Source: Bacteroidota bacterium
GTDB taxonomy: Bacteria; Bacteroidota; Bacteroidia; Cytophagales; Cytophagaceae
Length of the DNA: 64,000 nucleotides
Direction of reading: 5' to 3'
Assembly: GCA_023428135.1 (NCBI GenBank)
Contig: JAEYZG010000052.1
Location: 1 to 64,000, forward strand
Part shown: positions 46,259 through 55,175 of the stretch, in pieces
How the letters are laid out: each line of letters opens with the position of its first letter
Position numbering within the stretch: position 1 is the stretch's first letter
Program-made: the position numbers and the translations under genes
Notes under the pieces: generated by a model
What the model was told of the DNA's origin: nothing
The model's input: the letters and a program-made list of their open reading frames with translations, nothing else
Database searches by the model: none

Positions 46259-46751
46259 AGTAAAGGCATATACTATTGTGGAAATGATTGTGACCATGCT
46301 TATTGCAGGTGTAACAATTAGTATTGCTTATTCCTCATTCAGAATTATCAATGGACAATTCGGACAATATAAGTCAAGAAGCCACAGAAACTATGAACTT
46401 GTTTTGCTGGATAAATTTATGATGAAAGATTTTACCAATGCAACAAGAATTATAAGAAAAGCTGAAGGATATAGTTGTCAGTATCAGGACAAAAATATAG
46501 ACTATGAATTTGAAGATACTTATATCCTTAGAAGAAGTAATCTGGTCGATACGTTTAAGCTTAGAGTCCTGGAGCCAAAGTTCTATTTTATGAATGAAGA
46601 GGAATTTGTACCCGGTTCATTAATTGATAAAGTAGAATTTACGGGAATTATAGAGGAGGAATCACTTCCATTTTTATACAAAAAAGAATACGGAGCGGAT
46701 ATACTTCTTGAAAAAGAAACAGGGGAAGACAATGAATGGTATAGACATTAA
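46251..46751 (+). CDS. Minor pseudopilin (GspJ/PilW-like)
   Basis: A 166-aa protein with a pilin N-helix right at the start: MNKVKAYTIVEMIVTMLIAG. Predicted cleavage is Ala6/Tyr7 with Glu11 at +5, the third pseudopilin in this operon with Ala at -1. The size and the larger beta-rich C-terminal part fit GspJ. Its 3' end overlaps the GspF start by 20 nt. Likely part of the pseudopilus tip with the products of the two genes upstream. Confidence 0.75.
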   Translation: MNKVKAYTIVEMIVTMLIAGVTISIAYSSFRIINGQFGQYKSRSHRNYELVLLDKFMMKDFTNATRIIRKAEGYSCQYQDKNIDYEFEDTYILRRSNLVDTFKLRVLEPKFYFMNEEEFVPGSLIDKVEFTGIIEEESLPFLYKKEYGADILLEKETGEDNEWYRH

Positions 46752-47874
46752 TAAGGTTAAGAAGACTAAGATCAAAGCAGAGGAAAAAAGTCCTTTGCAG
46801 GGAATCATAGACTTGCTCAATAAAGATTTGAGTTTGTTCGGCACTAAGTTGAATGATAAGAAAAAGGAAGCCTTTTATCATGAGCTTGGAATTCTTCTGT
46901 CTGCAGGTGTAGATATCAAAACAACGCTTGAACTTATTAGTGTGGAACAGGCTAAAGAGAAAGACAGGATTTTGTTCGAGAAAATTAAAGACTCTGTAAT
47001 AGCTGGAAACACGCTTTCCGGAGCAATAAAAGACACAGGTATGTTTTCAGCGTATGAGTTTTTTAGTTTGCAAATAGGAGAGGAGAGTGGCAAACTCCCG
47101 GTAGTACTAAAAGAACTTGGGGCTTACTATAATAAGAAGATGAAACAAAGGCGCCAGATTGTAGGCGCTTTGACATATCCTTCTATAGTGCTTTTTACAT
47201 CATTGGCTGCAGTGTTTTTTATGATGAATTTTATAGTGCCAATGTTTGCAGATGTGTTCAAGCGTTTTGGAGGAGATCTTCCTGCTATTACCAAAATGAT
47301 TGTAGATGCGTCCGGATTCTTCAGAAAGTATTTTTATCTTTTTTTTCTTTTCATCATCTCCATTATTGTTTTTGTTTATTCTCAGCGCAATGAAATTTGG
47401 TTCAGGAAGTATGGCAGTAAAATATTGTTGAGGATGCCTTTGGCAGGTGAAATCGTGAGGAAGGTATATCTCGCAAGATTTTGTAATTCCATGACATTAC
47501 TAATAGGTGCAAAGATTCCCATTCTGAGGTCTATAAATCTTGTAAAACAGATGATTGGTTTTTATCCTTTGGAGGAATCATTAACTCAAATTGAAAAAGA
47601 TATCCTTCATGGTATGTCTCTCAATAAAAGTATGTCTGCATTTTCTATCTATCCGAAAAGAATGACTTCATTGATAAAGGTCGGAGAGGAAGTTAATCAG
47701 CTGGACAATTTTTTTGAAAAGATAGCCTTCCAATACAATGAAGAGGTGGAACATCAGACTTCAATGATCAGTAGTATGATTGAGCCATTTATGATTATAT
47801 TCCTTGGATTGATAGTAGGGTTTATTTTGATTGCTATGTATTTGCCGTTGTTTCAGTTGAGTACAAGTTTTTAA
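46732..47874 (+). CDS. gspF: Inner-membrane platform protein GspF/PilC
   Basis: A 380-aa polytopic protein from the ATG at 46732, which is preceded by AGGGGAAG; the frame extends to a TTG at 46708 but the ATG with its purine-rich leader is better. Two T2SSF domains are visible: the first contains LGILLSAGVDIKTTLELI and QIGEESGKLPVVLKEL, the second LARFCNSMTLLIGAKIPILRSI and LIKVGEEVNQLDNFFEKIA, each followed by hydrophobic helices (ALTYPSIVLFTSLAAVFFMM; IIFLGLIVGFILIAMYLPLF). It is the last gene of the operon; it would couple GspE ATP hydrolysis to pseudopilin insertion. A divergent Lys-rich N-terminus of about 40 residues precedes the first domain. Confidence 0.9.
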   Translation: MNGIDINKVKKTKIKAEEKSPLQGIIDLLNKDLSLFGTKLNDKKKEAFYHELGILLSAGVDIKTTLELISVEQAKEKDRILFEKIKDSVIAGNTLSGAIKDTGMFSAYEFFSLQIGEESGKLPVVLKELGAYYNKKMKQRRQIVGALTYPSIVLFTSLAAVFFMMNFIVPMFADVFKRFGGDLPAITKMIVDASGFFRKYFYLFFLFIISIIVFVYSQRNEIWFRKYGSKILLRMPLAGEIVRKVYLARFCNSMTLLIGAKIPILRSINLVKQMIGFYPLEESLTQIEKDILHGMSLNKSMSAFSIYPKRMTSLIKVGEEVNQLDNFFEKIAFQYNEEVEHQTSMISSMIEPFMIIFLGLIVGFILIAMYLPLFQLSTSF

Positions 47875-48362
47875 TTAATTGATTGGTAATGTGTTATTAT
47901 AGCGCTTGTTCCATAGAGAATTTTTGAATTTACCTCTAATATAAAGTCATTAGAATATGCCGATTTTATAAAGCTACTATTGTTTTCAGTATAATGTTCT
48001 TGCCTTTTCTCTGAAGGTTGAGTTTTAGCAAATGGTCTTTTAATGGTCCTAGTTTAATATTCCTTTTTCTTTCTTTTCACGATCTGGAAATATTAGGATT
48101 ATAATGCTTTTCTGGGGTATTTTATGATTTTATTACAATGTATTGTAAATGTTCATTTTTGTCTTTTGTTTTCGAATAGTTAAATATTTTATTTGAATAG
48201 TTATATTTTGTGTGTTGATATAGGGTTTGTTAGTAGTATGTAGTTCGTATTATTTGTTTCATCTATTTTTTTATTGAAATTTTTCTATTTACTGGTTACT
48301 TTAAAATTTTTCACGTATTAAAGTATATAATCTTCTGATTACTAACCAAAACATCTAATGAG
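47875..48362. other. AT-rich intergenic region, no gene seen
   Basis: 488 nt after the secretion operon, very AT-rich. I find no open frame with coding character, no strong hairpin with T-run, and no exact Bacteroidota TTTG / TAnnTTTG promoter pair. It presumably carries the promoter of the following secreted protein; a T-rich stretch near 48180-48215 is the least unlikely place. Confidence 0.5.
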
Positions 48363-50780
48363 ATGAAGCCCCTCCAACCTTGTGTGAGAAAAATTGTTTT
48401 AATTTTTCTCGTGATAATATTACATGAAGGCCCAGCCTTTTCTCAGATTTGCTCATCTGTCTCAAGCGGGACAAACCTGGTAAAAAATGGCGATTTCTCT
48501 GAGGGATATGCTGATTGGACATATACCAGTGATCCTTCCCGAACAAATGGTTACCTGAAGTTTGATCCCCCATTAACTCAAAATTATTCTTCTCCTGGTT
48601 TTATCCATGTGGGAAATAACCCAGCCTTATTTAATTCAGCATTCAATGCAACGTTAACGGATCACTCTCCTTCTGCAGACAATAATATGTTAATGGTGGA
48701 TGGTATCTGTGTTCCGGGAATTAAACTCTGGCAGCAAAGCGGGATTGTTGTGGAACCTAATACAAACTATTATTTCAGTGTCTGGATAAATGCATTAAAA
48801 AATAATAACGATCCTCCCGGTACCTTAAAGTTTACTGTTGGTTCAACAGAATTGCAAACAACTATTTCGGCACCTACTACAAGCGGAACATGGGTCCAGT
48901 ATGAAGCACTTTGGAACTCTGGTTCTTCATCAGGTCCTACTACCATTAGCATAGAAAATACAACAGAAATCGGTTGTGACCAATATGTTGACTTTGCAAT
49001 TGATGATATTTCGTTTATCCCCGGTTGTGCTTACGGAGCGCCGGGGCCTCAGCCAAATCTGGGAGCAGACAGGACTATCTGCGGTACTGGTGGCTCAATA
49101 ACCCTGAATGCAAGTGTTCCGCAAAACTCAACTACTTCAGTAACCTGGTCGGACGGTCTTACCGGAATGGGGATGTCTGCACCTTATTCACGAGTAATAA
49201 CTACTCCTGGAACTTATACTGTCTGTGTTTCTGATAATGGATCTTGTCCAAAGGCAGATCAGATTGTCATATTAAATACTTTTACAGTGGATATTCCTAA
49301 TCTTAGCTTATGCGATCCGGCTTCTGTTACGCTTGATGCAGGCCATGCAGGGATTGGGGTAGAGTATAAATGGTATAAAGGATATCCCACACGTGCAGGT
49401 AGCGATGACTCTTCAAAGACTTTCTTTGTAAATACTCCAGGCACCTATAGGGTTGATGTTATTGATCCAACTTGTGGAACAGTATCGGACATTTCTGTTA
49501 TTACGACAACGGCTCCTGTGCCTCAGAATACCATATTTTGTCCGGTAACAAATGCAACCGTTTCCGTAACTCCCGCAAATAGTGGCAAATATAAATGGTG
49601 GAACAGTCCGACAGGAACAGCTCCTGCAAACCTGCTCCAGAAAGGAGGGAATACATATACCTTCCCTGCAACCGCTACTTCTGATTATACTTTTTATGTG
49701 GAAGATACGTCATCATTTAAGGCGACCATAGGGCCTTCGCTTGCATCTACAGGATCTTTTACTAACCTGGGACAACGGGGAGTTCAGAACGAAACAAAGT
49801 TTGTGTTTGATGCAATAACACCATTTGTCATAGATTCGGTCTGGATGTATGTGATCGTATATAGCTGTCCGGCAACACTTGCATTTAATATTGTAAATTC
49901 AGCGGGAACAGTCCTGCCAGGAGGGGCCGTTACTTATAGTTATTCTGCTGGTAACGGTTGCGTGGCAGGAGGTACTTGGCAATGGGTAAAGGTTCCAGCC
50001 AATGTATCTGTCCCTGTGGGAACAAACTATAGGATTGAATATGCTTCTTCAGGCACGGGATTGGGATGGTTTGATGGAGGAATGACCTGGGGGACAACAT
50101 ATGCCTCTTCGGTCAAATTTGTCGGACCCGTGAATTCTGATCCTAATAATACTTCAGTTCCTGGAATGTGGAGATGGGTAATATCCGCAGGTACTCCATG
50201 TGCACGTGTACCGGTAAAAGCTATTTATGAATGTTCATTGCCGGTAGAGTTTCTGAATGTTACTGCCAAAGGTAGCAATAATGGAATAGAAGTAAATTGG
50301 AGTACTGCCTGGGAAAATAACAGTAGTACCTTTGCCGTAGAAAGATCAGTAGATGGTATTTCTTTTCAGAAAATCGGTACGATTCAAGCAGGTGGCAATA
50401 CTTCAATTGTTTCAAAGTACTCTTTTGTTGATGAAAATCCTGTTAGCGTTGTAACTTATTACAGAGTGGTAGAGGTTGACAATGACGGAAGTCAAACAAC
50501 AAGTAAGATGGTAGCTGTAAATTTTGAAAACCTGTTTTTCTCAGTTTATCCTAACCCCGCTAAAGACGTGCTGAATATTCAGTCTCAGGTAGACGACAGT
50601 CAGGAGCGGGTGATAAGCATTCAGAACTTTTTCGGAAATATAGTTTACCAGAATAGTGGCGCTGATCTGAAGTCAGATAATGGTCTTGTTGTCGATATCT
50701 CGGGTTTCCCAAGTGGATTATATTTTGTAAAGATTGAGTCAGGAAATATTCAAAAGATATATAAAGTAATTGTCGAGTAA
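48363..50780 (+). CDS. T9SS-secreted multidomain protein with carbohydrate-binding-like N-terminus
   Basis: An 805-aa protein: signal peptide ending at AFSQ (about 28); a jelly-roll carbohydrate-binding-like domain (about 35-220; NLVKNGDFSEGYADW to DFAIDDISFIPGC); Ig/PKD-like domains (about 225-390; NLGADRTICGTGGSITLNAS, PGTYTVCVSDNGSCP); a further beta-rich region (about 410-620) and a FnIII-like segment (LPVEFLNVTAKGSNNGIEVNW), then a type A T9SS sorting domain from about 725 (FFSVYPNPAKDVLNI to GLYFVKIESGNIQKIYKVIV). Such tails direct export through the Por/T9SS channel and surface attachment. No catalytic domain is visible, so adhesion or substrate binding is the best guess. It is monocistronic and followed by a strong terminator. 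Confidence 0.8.
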   Translation: MKPLQPCVRKIVLIFLVIILHEGPAFSQICSSVSSGTNLVKNGDFSEGYADWTYTSDPSRTNGYLKFDPPLTQNYSSPGFIHVGNNPALFNSAFNATLTDHSPSADNNMLMVDGICVPGIKLWQQSGIVVEPNTNYYFSVWINALKNNNDPPGTLKFTVGSTELQTTISAPTTSGTWVQYEALWNSGSSSGPTTISIENTTEIGCDQYVDFAIDDISFIPGCAYGAPGPQPNLGADRTICGTGGSITLNASVPQNSTTSVTWSDGLTGMGMSAPYSRVITTPGTYTVCVSDNGSCPKADQIVILNTFTVDIPNLSLCDPASVTLDAGHAGIGVEYKWYKGYPTRAGSDDSSKTFFVNTPGTYRVDVIDPTCGTVSDISVITTTAPVPQNTIFCPVTNATVSVTPANSGKYKWWNSPTGTAPANLLQKGGNTYTFPATATSDYTFYVEDTSSFKATIGPSLASTGSFTNLGQRGVQNETKFVFDAITPFVIDSVWMYVIVYSCPATLAFNIVNSAGTVLPGGAVTYSYSAGNGCVAGGTWQWVKVPANVSVPVGTNYRIEYASSGTGLGWFDGGMTWGTTYASSVKFVGPVNSDPNNTSVPGMWRWVISAGTPCARVPVKAIYECSLPVEFLNVTAKGSNNGIEVNWSTAWENNSSTFAVERSVDGISFQKIGTIQAGGNTSIVSKYSFVDENPVSVVTYYRVVEVDNDGSQTTSKMVAVNFENLFFSVYPNPAKDVLNIQSQVDDSQERVISIQNFFGNIVYQNSGADLKSDNGLVVDISGFPSGLYFVKIESGNIQKIYKVIVE

Positions 50781-50811
50781 TAGTTTCTATGTTTTGGTTA
50801 ATTTAAAGTTG

Positions 50812-50840
50812 GGCGGGAGAGCAATCTCCCGCCTTTTTTT
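50812..50840 (+). terminator. Rho-independent terminator
   Basis: Perfect 9-bp stem GGCGGGAGA / TCTCCCGCC with loop GCAA, followed by seven T. It lies 31 nt after the stop of the T9SS cargo gene and cleanly separates it from the hydrolase gene downstream. Confidence 0.9.
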
Positions 50841-50887
50841 ATAACTTTTTTTATCGTAATGACTTAAATATTTAGAAAGGTCTTGCG

Positions 50888-51793
50888 ATGAGGAAATTTT
50901 ATACTGGTTTGTTTTTTTACTTTCTCTTTATTTCATCTGTTTTCAGTCAGAAGAGAATAGTTTTTATAGGAGTCGATGGGTTGGGTTCAAGAATACTTAG
51001 TAAAGCCAATACACCGGTGTGGGATAGTCTTGCTTCTAAAGGTGCGTATTCATACAATTTCAATGCGGTATTGCCTACTTTGAGTAATCCTAATTGGGCT
51101 TCATTGCTTATGGGAGTATCTGCCTATGATCATCAGATATGGGATAATAAATGGAGAAAATCAGACTTTAAAGAACATTCTTTTTGCAATCAGGAAAAGG
51201 GAATTACCGTACCAACCATATTCAAAGTGATGAGAGAAAGATATCCTGATCAGAATATCGCGGTGTTTCATGAGTGGAAAGAGTTTACAGAGTTGATAGA
51301 GTATAATATTTTAACCTATAGTTATCATGAAAAGGGGAATGGACTGGTATTAAAAGCTTCTGATTATATAGTTAAAGAAAAACCATTGCTGACCTTTATT
51401 CACCTGGATCTCGTTGACAAAGCCGGTCATACTTATGGTTATCGTAGTATTCAATACAAAACAGCTGTTGAAAGAGCTGATTCACTGACGGGAGTTATAA
51501 TTAAAAAGATGAGGGAAGGAAATGCGTTGGATAGTACGATTTTTATTATTACTTCAGATCATGGCTTTAATGGGAAAGGCCATGGAGGCAGATCAAAGAA
51601 GTTAAGAGAAGTTCCTTTAATTATTACAGGTGCCGGAATTCCTATTGGATTAAGACTTCCCGATAAGCTTCATAATTATGATCTTCCTGTTACGCTTGCC
51701 AGTATTTTAAACTGCAATATTCCAGATTGCTGGAAGGGAGAGGTGATAAAGGCATTGCTTGAATCTTCAGAAAAGAAAACGAGATTACAATAA
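50888..51793 (+). CDS. Secreted alkaline-phosphatase-superfamily phosphodiesterase (NPP type)
   Basis: A 301-aa protein with a signal peptide ending at VFSQ (about 20). It belongs to the type I phosphodiesterase / nucleotide pyrophosphatase group: first metal Asp in FIGVDGLGS, a nucleophile region PTLSNPNWASLLMG in which Ser replaces the Thr common in eukaryotic NPPs, the second-metal motif HLDLVDKAGHTYG, and the final metal motif TSDHGFNGKGHGG. It is shorter than most NPPs (about 400 aa). AGAAAGG upstream is a reasonable ribosome site. Likely hydrolyses phosphodiesters or phosphomonoesters in the periplasm; the substrate is unknown. Its last 9 nt overlap, tail to tail, the haemoglobin gene on the other strand. 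Confidence 0.85.
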   Translation: MRKFYTGLFFYFLFISSVFSQKRIVFIGVDGLGSRILSKANTPVWDSLASKGAYSYNFNAVLPTLSNPNWASLLMGVSAYDHQIWDNKWRKSDFKEHSFCNQEKGITVPTIFKVMRERYPDQNIAVFHEWKEFTELIEYNILTYSYHEKGNGLVLKASDYIVKEKPLLTFIHLDLVDKAGHTYGYRSIQYKTAVERADSLTGVIIKKMREGNALDSTIFIITSDHGFNGKGHGGRSKKLREVPLIITGAGIPIGLRLPDKLHNYDLPVTLASILNCNIPDCWKGEVIKALLESSEKKTRLQ

Positions 51794-52162
51794 GCCCATT
51801 TTGGTCATAAATACTCGCGCAATATTCATAGCTCTTTCCAGGGCTTCATTTGCTTTAGGGCCTTCAAAATTTTCCTCCAGTGTAGCAGTAAACAATTGTA
51901 TCCATCTTTCGAAATGCTCTTTTGTTACAGGCAGAGTCATGTGTTTTGGAAAGGGTTGTCCTTTATATTCCATAGAACCGAAGAGAAGGCTGTTCCAGAA
52001 GTCATACATGGTAGGAAGGTGTTCTGGCCAGTCCACTTCAGCATGATCGTTAAATATAGGTGACAGCAATTCATCACTGTTTACTTTTTCATAAAAGCGA
52101 TCAACTAATGTTTTGATGTCGTCTTTGTTGGAAATGTCGTTCATGGTATATCCGATCTTCAT
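51785..52162 (-). CDS. Group III truncated haemoglobin
   Basis: A 125-aa globin of the TrHb3 (group P) family. Signature pieces: DIKTLVDRFYEKVNSDELLSPIF at the start (helix A/B, Tyr in the distal pocket region), LPTMYDFWNSLLFGSMEYKGQPF (CD-E region), and LPVTKEHFERWIQLF with the probable proximal His in EHFERW. Length is normal for the family. These proteins bind oxygen or nitric oxide and are often linked to microaerobic or nitrosative conditions. A second in-frame ATG at 52144 (MNDISNKDD) is possible. It is convergent with the hydrolase gene, overlapping by 9 nt. Confidence 0.9.
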   Translation of the reverse strand: MKIGYTMNDISNKDDIKTLVDRFYEKVNSDELLSPIFNDHAEVDWPEHLPTMYDFWNSLLFGSMEYKGQPFPKHMTLPVTKEHFERWIQLFTATLEENFEGPKANEALERAMNIARVFMTKMGLL

Positions 52163-52305
52163 TCAAACAATTGATTTATTGTTTGAAGTTCAATTGACTT
52201 AAAATTTTACTCATAACACAGTCGAAATTTTTAAATATATCTTCACCTTAAAAAAAATACTTATTATAGGAGCCGTTTTAATCATAATAATTAGGAAAAG
52301 GATGG

Positions 52306-52439
52306 TGTAGAGACGCCATGCTTGCAAGAAACTGTGATGATGAATGACGATGGAAATATATCAGGCATTATTCTAAGGGTGAAGGTAGTTTAAATATAGC
52401 ACATGGTGGGCAAGGAGACGCCAGCATGGCGTCTCTACA
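52306..52439. repeat. MITE-like element with 16-bp terminal inverted repeats
   Basis: TGTAGAGACGCCATGC at 52306-52321 is matched exactly in reverse complement by GCATGGCGTCTCTACA at 52424-52439, giving a 134-bp unit. The right end also folds on itself as GAGACGCCA-gca-TGGCGTCTC (52415-52435). The centre shows no coding capacity. Small units with these GTAGAGACGCC termini recur between genes in Bacteroidota and cyanobacteria (from general knowledge, not searched). It lies between two minus-strand genes, only 7 nt beyond the 3' end of the ABC gene. Confidence 0.65.
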
Positions 52440-52446
52440 ATTTTAT

Positions 52447-53457
52447 TCAATCCACAAAATGTATCTTGGATTTAATTAGTTTTACCATTATTTCATTCCC
52501 TGGCTGAAGATTCTTTTTCCTGGTATTAATGCGTATTGTAATGTTATTTTTTACAGTTGCTACAACTTCGTAACTGTCACCTCTGTAATAAATTCTTTCA
52601 ACAGTTGCCTGAAAATCACCTTTATCTTCTTTGGTAATGCTGAAATGCTCTGGTCTGATACTTATCTTTGATTTTGTTGGTTTGCAGCCTGAAATACCTG
52701 TAGTTTCAAGGAAGTTTTCCGCATCAAAAATATTTACTTTTCCGAACAGATAAGCAGAATATTCATCAACAGGCTTTTCATAAATTTTTTCAGGTACGTC
52801 GAATTGTACTATTTGTCCAGCCCTCATGATCATGATCCTGTCTGCCAGGCTCAATGCGTCCTGAAGGTCATGTGTAATAAAGATCATGGTTTGACCTTCA
52901 CTTCGTAAATGATCGAGTACCTGTATTTTAATCTGGTCTTTCAGCATTACATCCAAATTGCTGAAGGGCTCATCCATTAAAAGAAGCTTAGGTCTGTCAG
53001 ACATTGCTCTTGCCAGAGCAACTCGTTGCTGCTGACCACCTGAAAGCTCAGAAGGAAGTTTGTCTTCAAGGCCTTCAAGCTTGCAGACTTTAATGAGCTC
53101 ATTCAAACGTTCATCCTGTGCTTCTTTGGAAAAATACCTCAGCTGATAGGTGATATTTTCTTTTACAGTATGTTTAGGAAAAAGATTAAATTCCTGAAAA
53201 AGCAGATTTATGTCCGGATGCCCTGGGACAAGGTTTTCGGAAGGGCCTTTTACTTTTTTTCCTTCCAGAAAGACACTTCCTTCGTCTGGCTCGATTAACC
53301 CATTGATAAGTTTTAACAGCGTAGTTTTTCCGGAACCGTTTTCGCCAACTATGGCAATGAATTCTCCTTCAATGCATTCAAATGATACATCTGTAACTGC
53401 AGATTCAGACTGATTAGTGTATTTTTTGGAAAGATTTGATACCTTTAGAAAGGACAT
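52447..53457 (-). CDS. ABC transporter ATP-binding protein with TOBE domain (PotA/FbpC-like)
   Basis: A 336-aa ATPase. Walker A GENGSGKTT (about 38-46), Q-loop in NLLFQEFNLFP, signature LSGGQQQRVALARAM (about 139-153), Walker B LLLMDEPFSNLD, H-loop FITHDLQDAL. The C-terminal ~100 residues form a TOBE-type domain (SIRPEHFSITKEDKGDFQATVERIYYRGDSYEV), as in importers for polyamines, iron(III), molybdate or sulfate. No permease or binding protein gene is next to it, so the substrate cannot be assigned; partners must be encoded elsewhere. Confidence 0.88.
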   Translation of the reverse strand: MSFLKVSNLSKKYTNQSESAVTDVSFECIEGEFIAIVGENGSGKTTLLKLINGLIEPDEGSVFLEGKKVKGPSENLVPGHPDINLLFQEFNLFPKHTVKENITYQLRYFSKEAQDERLNELIKVCKLEGLEDKLPSELSGGQQQRVALARAMSDRPKLLLMDEPFSNLDVMLKDQIKIQVLDHLRSEGQTMIFITHDLQDALSLADRIMIMRAGQIVQFDVPEKIYEKPVDEYSAYLFGKVNIFDAENFLETTGISGCKPTKSKISIRPEHFSITKEDKGDFQATVERIYYRGDSYEVVATVKNNITIRINTRKKNLQPGNEIMVKLIKSKIHFVD

Positions 53458-53585
53458 TACGTAGAATGATAGATGTAATTAATTAATAGGAAACCAAGGT
53501 AAACCATTTATCGCTTTTTTCTTATTTTGCAGGAAAAATTAATTGAACGAATCTCCGCATACGGCTAGTAATCCGCTATATATCA

Positions 53586-55001
53586 ATGAAGAATAATAAA
53601 AAAATACAGAATGCCTGGTGTATGTATGACTGGGCAAATTCTGTTTATTCCCTGACAATAACCACTGCAATATTTCCAAGCTATTATGCTGCTATCATGC
53701 CCGAAAGACCTGATAAGGTAAGTTTTCTGGGATTTGAATTTTATAGTTCGGCGTTATATTCATTTGCACTGGCAGCTGTTTTTTTGCTAGCTGCCATCTT
53801 GAGTCCCATATTAACTCCGATAGCGGATAATACTGGAAAGAAAAAGTTTTTTATGCAAATGTTCTGCTATCTGGGAAGTTTGGGTTGTGCTTATCTTTTC
53901 TTTTTTCATAAAGATGCCGGTATTCTCTCACAGTTTACATTGACAACTTCAATTCTTGCATTTATAGTTGCAGGATTAGGTTATAGCGGGAGTATAGTAT
54001 TCTATAATTCTTTTCTTCCGGAAATCTCAACGGAAGATCAGTATGACAGATTAAGTGCACGTGGTTTTGCTATGGGATATATAGGAAGTGTACTGCTTTT
54101 GATTTTTAATATTACCATGTTGACTATGCCTGACCTTTATTTTAATGTTGATGGAAAGGTGGATGAACTGGTGGGGGCTGGTGCTTCCAATGCAGATGCT
54201 ATAGAGCAGGCAAAGTCGTTTTATTCAGGACTGGCCGCCAGAATTTCTTTTCTATCTGTTGGGGTATGGTGGTTTCTGTTTGCCCAGTATTCTTTTTATT
54301 ATCTGCCTTCTAATGTATATAAGAAAGAAAGTCGGGGTAATTGGTTATGGAGTGGATTCAGAGAACTTAATAAAGTACTTTCAGAAGTCAGAAAAGAAAA
54401 ATACCTTAAAATTTTCTTACCCGGATTTTTCTTCTACAATCTTGGAGTACAGACTGTCATGTATATGGCGGTAATATTCGCAGAAGGAGAGCTTAATCTT
54501 AAGATGAGTGAACTGATCATTGTTATCCTCATTATCCAGCTTCTTGCTATTGTTGGTGCGAATCTGAGTGCGAAACTATCAGGCAAAATCGGTAATATCA
54601 GTACTTTGCGTTATATCAATATGATATGGGTACTTGTTTGTATAGCTGCATATTTTGTTAAAACGGATGTTCAGTTTTATGGACTGGCAGTAGTAGTAGG
54701 ATTTATCATGGGAGGCGTTCAGTCGATATCCAGATCTACTTATGCTAAATTGATCCCGGAACAGACCACAGACCATGCTTCTTATTTTAGCTTCTATGAT
54801 GTGGCAGAAAAATTATCCTGTTTTTTCGGACTTTTCCTTTTTGGAGCAATCGAAGAACTGACAGGAAGCATGAGACCAAGTACTTTGACCTTGGGCTTAA
54901 TATTCATCATTGGAATAACATTATTGTCCTTTATCCCTTCATTGAAATCTTATTCAGGACAAACTGAATTAAAATTGGATCATTCAGGAAAAAATGTTTA
55001 G
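53586..55001 (+). CDS. MFS transporter, UMF1/Atg22-like family
   Basis: A 471-aa membrane protein with about 12 hydrophobic helices. The opening NAWCMYDWANSVYSLTITTAIFP is characteristic of the UMF1 family (bacterial relatives of yeast Atg22), as are the loop SPILTPIADNTGKKKFF and the later GGVQSISRSTYAKLIPEQT. UMF1 members are thought to export amino acids or other small solutes; the substrate here is unknown. It is transcribed divergently from the ABC ATPase with about 130 nt between them and is followed by a tRNA gene. Confidence 0.88.
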   Translation: MKNNKKIQNAWCMYDWANSVYSLTITTAIFPSYYAAIMPERPDKVSFLGFEFYSSALYSFALAAVFLLAAILSPILTPIADNTGKKKFFMQMFCYLGSLGCAYLFFFHKDAGILSQFTLTTSILAFIVAGLGYSGSIVFYNSFLPEISTEDQYDRLSARGFAMGYIGSVLLLIFNITMLTMPDLYFNVDGKVDELVGAGASNADAIEQAKSFYSGLAARISFLSVGVWWFLFAQYSFYYLPSNVYKKESRGNWLWSGFRELNKVLSEVRKEKYLKIFLPGFFFYNLGVQTVMYMAVIFAEGELNLKMSELIIVILIIQLLAIVGANLSAKLSGKIGNISTLRYINMIWVLVCIAAYFVKTDVQFYGLAVVVGFIMGGVQSISRSTYAKLIPEQTTDHASYFSFYDVAEKLSCFFGLFLFGAIEELTGSMRPSTLTLGLIFIIGITLLSFIPSLKSYSGQTELKLDHSGKNV

Positions 55002-55059
55002 AGTTGAAATTTCAATTTGCATTTATAAATAAATAATATGTAATTCGCATTCATATTAT

Positions 55060-55134
55060 GGGATGTTAGCTCAGTTGGTTCAGAGCATCACGTCGACAAC
55101 GTGGGGGCCACTGGTTCGAGTCCAGTACGTCCCA
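55060..55134 (+). tRNA. tRNA-Val(GAC), with C at position 33
   Basis: A full cloverleaf can be drawn: acceptor GGGATGT/ACGTCCC (one T-G wobble), D-arm GCTC/GAGC with GG in the loop, anticodon stem TCACG/CGTGG, T-arm ACTGG/CCAGT with TTCGAGT loop, discriminator A; no encoded CCA. The 7-nt anticodon loop reads TCGACAA, so the anticodon is GAC (valine). Position 33, almost always U, is C (base 55094). Position 15/48 G-C and G18/G19 are intact, so it still looks like a gene rather than a relic. Confidence 0.9.
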
Positions 55135-55135
55135 C

Positions 55136-55175
55136 AAAGGACAAATCAGTCAAAGTGCTGGTTTGTCCTTTTTTA
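55136..55175 (+). terminator. Rho-independent terminator after tRNA
   Basis: Stem AAAGGACAAA (55136-55145) paired with TTTGTCCTTT (55162-55171), followed by further T residues, directly after the tRNA 3' end. Confidence 0.8.

Noticed and set aside
36315..47874. Calling the operon a twitching type IV pilus
   Set aside because: No PilT-like retraction ATPase is encoded here, the major pilin is short and GspG-like with an Asp-rich end, and GspK/I/J-like order is present; T2SS-like is the better description, though the secretin and platform have PilQ/PilM-O traits.
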